Assembly: GCA_002477905.1 (NCBI GenBank)
Contig: DLLB01000028.1
Span: 6,130 to 17,771, forward strand
Source: Clostridiales bacterium UBA7573
GTDB taxonomy: Bacteria; Bacillota; Clostridia; Oscillospirales; CAG-272
Direction of reading: 5' to 3'
Length of the DNA stretch: 11,642 nt
Shown: one piece after another, positions 6,643 through 11,642 of the stretch
How the letters are laid out: every line of letters starts with the position of its first letter
Position numbering within the stretch: position 1 is the first letter of the stretch
The notes under the pieces: model-generated
The model's database searches: none
What the model was told of the DNA's origin: nothing
The model's input: the letters and a program-made list of their open reading frames with translations, nothing else
Program-made: the position numbers and the translations under genes

Positions 6643-7776
6643 ATGTCAGTCGCAGGAATCATCTTCTCCAATTTACATGACAGCAGTATCCCCGAACTCA
6701 CCCGCCGCCGTACCATGGCATCCATTCCGTTCGGGTGCCGTTATCGGCTCATTGACTTTCCGCTTTCCAACATGGTGAATTCCGGTATCTCCAATATCTG
6801 CGTCATCGCCCACACCAACTATCAGTCTTTAATGGATCACATCGGTTCCGGTAAGGATTGGGACCTTGCCCGCCGCAGTGGCGGTATCCGGCTGTTGCCG
6901 CCGTTTATGAATGCGGCAGGCAATCTCATCGGTTCGCAGCTTTATTCCACGAGAATGGAAGCGATGCTCAGCGTACAATCCTCCCTTTCGGAAATCAAAG
7001 AGGACTATGTAATTCTCTCCGATTGTGATGTCATCTGCAATATTGACTTAAACGATCTTCTGAAAGATCATATCGCGCACGGCGCGGACATCACCATCGC
7101 CGTCAAACGCGTCAAGGTGGAGGAAATGGGGGAGCGCAACATTTATCTCAAATCGGACGCAGACGGCAATCTGACCGATATTCTTACGCATTCCAAGCTC
7201 AAAACCCGCGCGGCGGACCTGAATCTGAATATTTGGGTGGTCAATCGGGAATACCTCATTCATGCGTTGGAAAACGCCGCTGCGCACGGGTATCGCAGTT
7301 TCACGCAGGATATTCTGCGCAGAAACCTGAAAAACGACAAATTCCGCGTGTATTGCTATGACGGCTATTTTGCCGACATCTCCTCTTTGGAGGAATACTA
7401 TGCGAGAAGCATGGATCTGCTGAAAGATCCCGCCGCGCGGGTATCCCTGTTCGGCAATGCCGAACGTCCGATCTTCACCCAACGCCGCAATTCTTCTCCC
7501 ACCCAGCACGGCAGTGCGGCGCGGGTACGCAATTCTCTGATCGCGGATGACTGCATGATTGAAGGCACGGTGGAAAATTCCTTGATCTTCCGCGGCGTAC
7601 ACATCGCCCGCGGCGCAATCGTCCGCAACTCCATTCTCATGGCGGACACCTATGTGGGAGCCGGGGCGCGGCTGAACTGCGTCATTACCGATATGGATGT
7701 TTCCATCCGGGACGGGATCGAACTTTCCGGGCATGAAACGCTCCCGTTTTACCTTGATAAGGGACGGCATTTATAA
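6643..7776 (+). CDS. glgD: GlgD, GlgC-like regulatory subunit of ADP-glucose pyrophosphorylase
   Basis: This 377-residue paralogue of GlgC is typical of Firmicutes. In characterised cases GlgD has little activity alone and modulates GlgC in a GlgC-GlgD heterotetramer. ATG 6643 is preceded by AGGAGG at 6628-6633, which overlaps the end of glgC. The fold is shared with GlgC (CRYRLIDFPLSNMVNSGI, 32-49), but the G-x-G-x-R-L pyrophosphorylase signature is replaced by the region around SNLHDSSIPELTRRR (9-23). The SGDHIYKMDY block of GlgC corresponds to LSDCDVICNIDL (125-136). These losses fit a regulatory role. A beta-helix C-terminus with NSLI/NSIL hexapeptide repeats follows from about 297. The stop codon lies in the loop of a terminator-like hairpin, and glgA follows after 51 bp. 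Confidence 0.95.
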   Translation: MSVAGIIFSNLHDSSIPELTRRRTMASIPFGCRYRLIDFPLSNMVNSGISNICVIAHTNYQSLMDHIGSGKDWDLARRSGGIRLLPPFMNAAGNLIGSQLYSTRMEAMLSVQSSLSEIKEDYVILSDCDVICNIDLNDLLKDHIAHGADITIAVKRVKVEEMGERNIYLKSDADGNLTDILTHSKLKTRAADLNLNIWVVNREYLIHALENAAAHGYRSFTQDILRRNLKNDKFRVYCYDGYFADISSLEEYYARSMDLLKDPAARVSLFGNAERPIFTQRRNSSPTQHGSAARVRNSLIADDCMIEGTVENSLIFRGVHIARGAIVRNSILMADTYVGAGARLNCVITDMDVSIRDGIELSGHETLPFYLDKGRHL

Positions 7777-7787
7777 GCCGTCCTTTT
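7759..7787 (+). terminator. Terminator-like hairpin with the glgD stop codon in its loop
   Basis: GGACGGC (7762-7768) pairs perfectly with GCCGTCC (7777-7783) across an 8-base loop that contains the TAA of glgD. One G-T wobble and two A-T pairs (7759-7761 with 7784-7786) lengthen the stem to 10 bp. It is followed by TTTT (7784-7787), then CC. The short U-tract suggests partial termination, or an mRNA 3'-end stabiliser between glgCD and glgA, more than a full stop, because glgA follows in the same direction without a recognisable promoter. Confidence 0.55.
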
Positions 7788-7827
7788 CCGGGTTTTCATG
7801 CCGATGTTAAAAACAGGAGGAACCGAT

Positions 7828-9630
7828 ATGCCAAAGAAAACAATCTCTGCATCCGCTTCGGAAACTACGGAATTTCCGGGGAAATCCGAGCAGGTGCAGA
7901 TTCTTGCAAAAAAAGCGCCCGCAGAAAAGAAACAGACAGTCAAAAAAACCACGGCGCGCAAGGACAACACCCCCAAGACAATCCGCGCATCAAGCACAAC
8001 CTCCGTCACAAAGAAGCGGACAGGCTCCGCAAAAGCCGTCGCTTCCGAACAACCGGAGGAGAAATCCGAAAAAGTGCCGCAACGCAGGGGACGTAAGCCC
8101 AAAACCATGGCTCCTTCCGCATCTGCCGCCGACACCGCCGCCGTACAAACCACCGATACCACGCAAAAGGAGACTTCTTCCGTGACAGAACTTGTGCAAA
8201 AGAAAAAACTGTTATTTGTCGGCAGTGAAGCACTGCCGTTTGCCGCTTCCGGTGGACTGGGAGACGTGCTCGGCTCTTTGCCCGGTGCGATTGCCGCCGC
8301 TTCCGACGCGTTTGATGTGCGCGTTGTGATGCCGTTATACAGCGCCATCTCCTGGGAGTATCGCAAAGATTTTCAGATGGTTTGCGAATTCACGGTTCCG
8401 CTTGCCTGGAGAATGCAGTATTGCGGCGTATGGAAAACCACCTATCAAAACGTCACCTATTACTTTCTTGACAACGAGTACTACTTCAAGCGCAGTTCTC
8501 TGTACGGCAGTTACGACGACGGCGAACGCTTTGCATATTTCTGTATGGCGGTCATGGAGATGCTTCCGAAGATCGGCTTCTTCCCCGATCTGATGCACTT
8601 AAACGACTGGCAATCCGCCGCCTGCGCCGTATACTTAAAACATCGCTACGCTTATCAGGCAGCCTATCGGAATATCCGCACGATCTATACCATTCACAAC
8701 ATCGAATATCAGGGGATCTATGATCTGTCGATCTTAGGCGATCTGTTCGGACTCGGCAACGACGCCATTCCGACCGTGGAATACGGTGGATGCATCAATC
8801 TCACCAAAGCGGCAATTCTCTGTGCCGACCGCGTTTCCACGGTCAGCGCACGCTATGCCGGCGAAATTCAGAACCCGTATTTTGCACACGGTCTGGCGCC
8901 GATCCTGCAGGAAAATGCTTATAAGCTGTCCGGCATCGTCAACGGGATCGACGTTGCCTACTATGATCCGATGGATGCTTCCGCGCTTGCCGCGCCCTAC
9001 AATGCGTTTCACCAAGAAGGAAAAGCGCAGTGCAAAGCCGCTTTGCAAGAGGAACTGCATCTGCCAATACGCGCGGATGTACCGATCATCGCGATGGTTT
9101 CGCGTCTTGCATCCCACAAGGGATTTGATCTCATCCGGTGTGTCTTTTCGGAGATGCTGAACTGGGAAGTACAGTTTGTTCTGCTCGGCACGGGCGAAGC
9201 CGCTTTACAGTCGTTTTTTGCGGAGGCAGCGGCGCGCCGTCCCGATCGCTTTGCCGCTGTATTTGCTTTTGATAAAGCGCTGTCCAAGCGTATCTATGCC
9301 GGCGCCGACCTGTTTTTGATGCCGTCCAAAAGCGAACCGTGCGGACTTTCCCAGATGATCGCATCCCGCTATGGCGCGGTGCCGATCGTGCGGGAAGTTG
9401 GCGGTCTTGCGGACACCATTCATCCGTATTCTCCCGCCACCCGCACCGGAAACGGCGTCACATTTGTCTCTTATAATGCACATGATATGAAAGACGCGGT
9501 CGGGCGCGCCGTCGGGCTGTGGTACGGGGAACACCGTATACCGCTCCGCACCAACGCCATGCAAATGGACTTTTCCTGGCGTGCATCCGCAAACACCTAC
9601 CTCTCGCTTTACCGTTCTCTGCTCGGCTGA
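7828..9630 (+). CDS. glgA: Glycogen (starch) synthase GlgA with a basic N-terminal extension
   Basis: This GT5 enzyme transfers glucose from ADP-glucose to growing alpha-1,4-glucan. ATG 7828, with AGGAGG at 7815-7820, gives 600 residues against roughly 480 in the family. Residues 1-118 are low-complexity, rich in Lys, Ala, Ser, Thr and Pro, with 25 basic and 12 acidic residues and an AT-hook-like RRGRKPK at 86-92. The GT-B core starts at KLLFVGSEALPF (127-138). Core motifs are SGGLGDVLGSLP (141-152), LNDWQSA (258-264), STVSARYAGEI (337-347), VNGID (371-375), SRLASHKG (425-432), PSKSEPCGLSQM (499-510, Glu503 the conserved donor-site residue) and VGGLADT (524-530). The usual Lys of K-x-G-G-L is Ala140. 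A second in-frame start, GTG 8182 with AAGGAG before it, would give 482 residues, the canonical length. Either start, or both, may be used. glgP follows after 42 bp. Confidence 0.95.
   Translation: MPKKTISASASETTEFPGKSEQVQILAKKAPAEKKQTVKKTTARKDNTPKTIRASSTTSVTKKRTGSAKAVASEQPEEKSEKVPQRRGRKPKTMAPSASAADTAAVQTTDTTQKETSSVTELVQKKKLLFVGSEALPFAASGGLGDVLGSLPGAIAAASDAFDVRVVMPLYSAISWEYRKDFQMVCEFTVPLAWRMQYCGVWKTTYQNVTYYFLDNEYYFKRSSLYGSYDDGERFAYFCMAVMEMLPKIGFFPDLMHLNDWQSAACAVYLKHRYAYQAAYRNIRTIYTIHNIEYQGIYDLSILGDLFGLGNDAIPTVEYGGCINLTKAAILCADRVSTVSARYAGEIQNPYFAHGLAPILQENAYKLSGIVNGIDVAYYDPMDASALAAPYNAFHQEGKAQCKAALQEELHLPIRADVPIIAMVSRLASHKGFDLIRCVFSEMLNWEVQFVLLGTGEAALQSFFAEAAARRPDRFAAVFAFDKALSKRIYAGADLFLMPSKSEPCGLSQMIASRYGAVPIVREVGGLADTIHPYSPATRTGNGVTFVSYNAHDMKDAVGRAVGLWYGEHRIPLRTNAMQMDFSWRASANTYLSLYRSLLG
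8166..8184 (+). promoter_or_regulatory. Internal ribosome binding site and GTG start inside glgA
   Basis: AAAGGAG (8166-8172) lies 9 bases before GTG 8182-8184, which is in frame with glgA (codon 119). Initiation here would give a 482-residue protein beginning MTELVQKKKLLFVGSE, matching where GlgA proteins normally begin. It could be the main start, an alternative start producing a short isoform, or a relic of the ancestral start. Confidence 0.5.
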
Positions 9631-9637
9631 TGCCGGG
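9622..9637 (+). other. Small hairpin over the glgA stop codon
   Basis: CTCGGC (9622-9627) can pair with GCCGGG (9632-9637), including one T-G wobble, around a four-base loop that holds most of the TGA stop. There is no T-tract after it, so it is not a terminator. It may only slow or stabilise, and chance is possible. It echoes the hairpin at the glgD stop. Confidence 0.25.
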
Positions 9638-9672
9638 TACGCCCACTTATCGGAAAGGAATACTCGATTACT

Positions 9673-11193
9673 ATGAAACAAGCGCTCTCTATCCAAGAAA
9701 TTCGCGAATCCGTCACCTCCAAGCTCGCCCGTTATTTCGGCGTGACGCCGGAGGACGCCACCAAAGAGCAGATGTACCGTGCGACGGTTCTCTCCGTCAA
9801 AGATATTCTGACGCAAAAGCGCTCCGCATTCAAAAAAACCGTCAAGGAACAGCACGCCAAAAGCGTATACTACCTGTGCATGGAGTTCTTGGTGGGGCGT
9901 TCACTCAAGAACAATCTCTGCAATCTGGGTGTTTTGGAAAACTACACGCAGGTCCTCAAAGAATTCGGATTCAACATAGAGGAGATTTACAAACTGGAGC
10001 CGGATCCGGGACTTGGCAACGGCGGACTCGGACGGTTAGCATCCTGCTATCTGGACGGACTCACTTCGCAGGACTATCCCGCCCAAGGCTTTTCCATCTG
10101 TTATGAATACGGACTGTTCCGCCAGCGGATCTTAGACGGTGAGCAGATCGAACTGCCGGATGAATGGCTCTCCCGCGGAGATGTGTGGCTGGTTCCGCGC
10201 ATCGACAAACCGTTCTCCGTCAAATTCGGCGGGCACATTACCGAACAGTGGCACGACAACAAGCTCGACATCCTCTACACGGACTATGAAGAAGTGCAAG
10301 CCATTCCGTATGACATGATGATCTCCGGTGCAAACAGTGACGCGGTGAATCTGCTACGGCTGTGGCGTGCGCGCGATCCGAAAGAATTCAATATGAATCT
10401 GTTTTCACAGGGCGATTATGTCCGGGCAATGGCAGAACGCAACCAGGCGGAAATCTTAACCAAAGTTCTGTATCCGGCAGATAATCATGTGGAAGGAAAA
10501 CTGCTTCGCTTATCCCAACAGTATTTCTTGGTTTCCGCATCGTTGCAATGCATCTTGTCGGATCATATGCGCGCCTATGGGGATCTCTCCCACTTTGCGG
10601 ACAAAGTCGCCATTCACATCAACGACACACACCCCGCCCTTGCCGTTCCGGAACTGATGCGCTTGCTGATGGACGAACACGGCTATGACTGGGATCGCGC
10701 CTGGTCGGTGGTGACAAGCGTCATTTCCTACACCAACCACACCGTGATGCCGGAAGCATTGGAAGTATGGAACGAGGATTTGCTTGGTTTACGCCTGCCG
10801 CGTATTCACACCATTATCACCGAGATCAACCGTCGGTTCTGCGCGGATCTATGGAATGCGTATCCCGGCGACTGGGATCGGATCTCCCGCATGTCGATCC
10901 TCTGCCGCGGGCAGGTGCGAATGGCAAATCTGAGTATCGTCGGCTCTCACACAGTCAACGGCGTGTCAGAATTGCATTCTGATATTTTGAAGAAAACCAC
11001 ATTCCACGATTTTTACAAATACACGCCCGGCAAATTTACGAACGTCACAAACGGCATTGCCTACCGCCGCTGGCTCTGCTATTCCAATCCCGCGCTTGCA
11101 GCGCGGCTGGACGAATGCATCGGCACCGCCTATCGGAAAGACGCGGCAAAGCTTGCGGATTTTGCCGCAAAGCTTGTGAGCACGACTCGATAA
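9673..11193 (+). CDS. glgP: Glycogen phosphorylase GlgP, truncated (C-terminal third missing)
   Basis: GT35 glycogen phosphorylase releases glucose-1-phosphate from glucan ends using pyridoxal phosphate. ATG 9673 is preceded by AAAGGA at 9654-9659, 13 bases away, which is rather far. The N-terminal two thirds are well conserved: MEFLVGRSLKNNL (70-82), EPDPGLGNGGLGRLA (109-123), YEYGLFRQ (144-151), HINDTHPALAVPEL (315-328), YTNHTVMPEALE (353-364, including the active-site His356) and FTNVTNGIAYRRW (455-467). Homology stops after about YRKDAAKLADFAA (487-499) and the frame ends at residue 506, whereas family members are about 750-830. The missing part holds the second Rossmann domain, with the PLP lysine and the phosphate site, so this product cannot be active. 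The sequence beyond about 11166 belongs to an opposing gene. Read the gene as broken, either truly or by assembly. Confidence 0.93.
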   Translation: MKQALSIQEIRESVTSKLARYFGVTPEDATKEQMYRATVLSVKDILTQKRSAFKKTVKEQHAKSVYYLCMEFLVGRSLKNNLCNLGVLENYTQVLKEFGFNIEEIYKLEPDPGLGNGGLGRLASCYLDGLTSQDYPAQGFSICYEYGLFRQRILDGEQIELPDEWLSRGDVWLVPRIDKPFSVKFGGHITEQWHDNKLDILYTDYEEVQAIPYDMMISGANSDAVNLLRLWRARDPKEFNMNLFSQGDYVRAMAERNQAEILTKVLYPADNHVEGKLLRLSQQYFLVSASLQCILSDHMRAYGDLSHFADKVAIHINDTHPALAVPELMRLLMDEHGYDWDRAWSVVTSVISYTNHTVMPEALEVWNEDLLGLRLPRIHTIITEINRRFCADLWNAYPGDWDRISRMSILCRGQVRMANLSIVGSHTVNGVSELHSDILKKTTFHDFYKYTPGKFTNVTNGIAYRRWLCYSNPALAARLDECIGTAYRKDAAKLADFAAKLVSTTR

Positions 11194-11642
11194 AAATTAT
11201 GCAGGTGCCTTTCGTTTTTAAAACTGTCGTCAATGCCGTCGCTCCCCGCGAACACCGCCGCCGGCAGTTCCCTGCCGAAATAAAAACGAAATTCGCTGCC
11301 GGCATTGAAATCGCAAATCGAAGTTGTGATATTCAAAAAGCATTTGTCATCCCACGGTATGGGTTCACACTCCTCGCCGTCCCTGCCGAAAACAACGCAT
11401 TTGCCGTCCCCGATCTGCACTCCGAACCAGAAATCTTCCGCAACAACAACACCTATAAGCGTTGCGCCGTAAGCAGACTGAATCTTTTCTCCTTTTTTGT
11501 AATATGCCCTTGCCTTGTCCGAAACAGCCTCAAGTTCCTCTCGGCGGAAAGGTTCGGCGGCAGCATCCTCCTCCGCAAACGCATTCCAGCGCGCAATAAC
11601 GCTGCGAATGAACCAGAGCATCTGCTCCTCTGTTTGTTTTTC
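11130..11642 (-). CDS. PP2C-type protein phosphatase fragment (N-terminus beyond window, C-terminus broken)
   Basis: The frame is open from the right edge; an internal ATG at 11621 is probably not the real start, because the preceding codons continue without a stop and no binding site is evident. Residues numbered from that ATG show YGATLIGVVV (51-60), QIGDGKCVVF (69-78) and AGSDGIDDSF (125-134). The GDG and SDG-x-x-D motifs are the metal-binding signatures of PP2C-like serine/threonine phosphatases, and the arrangement resembles the PP2C-like domain proteins common in Clostridia. Phosphatase-like sequence ends near residue 152 (about 11166). The last 11 codons read antisense through glgP and are not genuine. 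The usual closing segment with the final metal-binding Asp is absent. Its substrate is unknown; related genes often sit beside vWA-domain and kinase genes, which would lie to the right of this window. Confidence 0.75.
   Translation of the reverse strand, partial: EKQTEEQMLWFIRSVIARWNAFAEEDAAAEPFRREELEAVSDKARAYYKKGEKIQSAYGATLIGVVVAEDFWFGVQIGDGKCVVFGRDGEECEPIPWDDKCFLNITTSICDFNAGSEFRFYFGRELPAAVFAGSDGIDDSFKNERHLHNFYRVVLTSFAAKSASFAASFR
11143..11176. repeat. Short inverted and direct repeats at the glgP/phosphatase breakpoint
   Basis: GCGGCAAA (11143-11150) and TTTGCCGC (11161-11168) form a perfect 8-bp inverted repeat around a 10-base loop. GCAAAGCTTG occurs twice in direct orientation, at 11146-11155 and 11167-11176, 21 bp apart, each containing a HindIII site (AAGCTT). 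Both coding homologies end within this stretch, so these repeats probably mark the junction. Confidence 0.6.

Noticed and set aside
5640..6725. Minus-strand open frame of 361 codons over glgC
   Set aside because: It is a shadow of glgC, with no ribosome binding site and no recognisable domain.
7904..8185. Plus-strand frame of 93 codons inside the GlgA extension
   Set aside because: It is low-complexity Arg/Pro/Gln-rich, has no good ribosome binding site, and is explained by the T-poor composition.
7749..8366. Minus-strand open frame of 205 codons opposite the GlgA extension
   Set aside because: It is hydrophobic and Cys/Phe/Val-rich simply because it reads the Lys/Ala/Thr codons backwards, and it lacks a start signal. 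It is a reminder that several frames are open here.
11194..11642. Terminator or promoter downstream of glgP
   Set aside because: No hairpin with a T-tract was found. The GTTTTTAAAAC palindrome lies inside the phosphatase coding sequence and is accounted for by its codons.
1..11642. CRISPR array, tRNA, rRNA, insertion sequence or phage genes
   Set aside because: No regularly spaced repeats, no cloverleaf-like sequence and no transposase or integrase motifs were seen on either strand.

Overview
The window is chromosomal DNA from a Gram-positive anaerobe of the class Clostridia. An Oscillospirales/Ruminococcaceae-like genome is my best guess, but it is only an inference. The grounds are the paired glgC-glgD genes typical of Firmicutes, the rnfC-rnfD order of clostridial Rnf complexes, strong AGGAGG-type ribosome binding sites, sigma-A-type promoters, and a base composition near half G+C with AT-rich intergenic DNA.

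Layout. Positions 1-2190, read leftwards, hold the 5' part of an rnf operon: rnfC complete from a GTG start, then rnfD one base downstream and cut by the window edge. Positions 2191-2523 are an AT-rich divergent control region. It has one convincing promoter per direction, both with a TTGCAA -35 box and a 17-bp spacer, plus a 21-bp-spaced direct repeat against the rnf -35 box. Rightwards follow an RluA-type pseudouridine synthase (2524-3258) and a glycogen cluster: glgB branching enzyme, glgC and glgD (ADP-glucose pyrophosphorylase subunits), glgA synthase and glgP phosphorylase, ending at about 11170. All lie on the same strand with gaps of 4-81 bp, so they plausibly form one transcript or a few overlapping ones. 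From about 11166 to the right edge lies a piece of a PP2C-type protein phosphatase gene on the minus strand.

How the genes work together. GlgC/GlgD make ADP-glucose from glucose-1-phosphate and ATP, GlgA polymerises it into alpha-1,4-glucan, GlgB adds alpha-1,6 branches, and GlgP returns glucose-1-phosphate. The divergent Rnf complex links ferredoxin and NAD+ to an ion gradient, so the shared control region separates an energy-conservation operon from a carbon-storage operon.

What stands out. (1) glgA carries a basic, low-complexity N-terminal extension of about 118 residues with an AT-hook-like RRGRKPK motif. At its end is a second in-frame start (GTG 8182) with its own good Shine-Dalgarno, which would give a canonical-length enzyme. 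(2) glgP is broken: about the last third, including the PLP-lysine region, is missing, and the sequence switches abruptly into the equally truncated 3' end of the opposing phosphatase gene amid short direct and inverted repeats. This is either a genuine rearrangement or an assembly/amplification chimera. (3) A terminator-like hairpin has the glgD stop codon in its loop. (4) GlgA has Ala in place of the usual ADP-glucose-binding Lys of the K-x-G-G-L motif. I saw no tRNA, rRNA, CRISPR array, transposase or phage gene.
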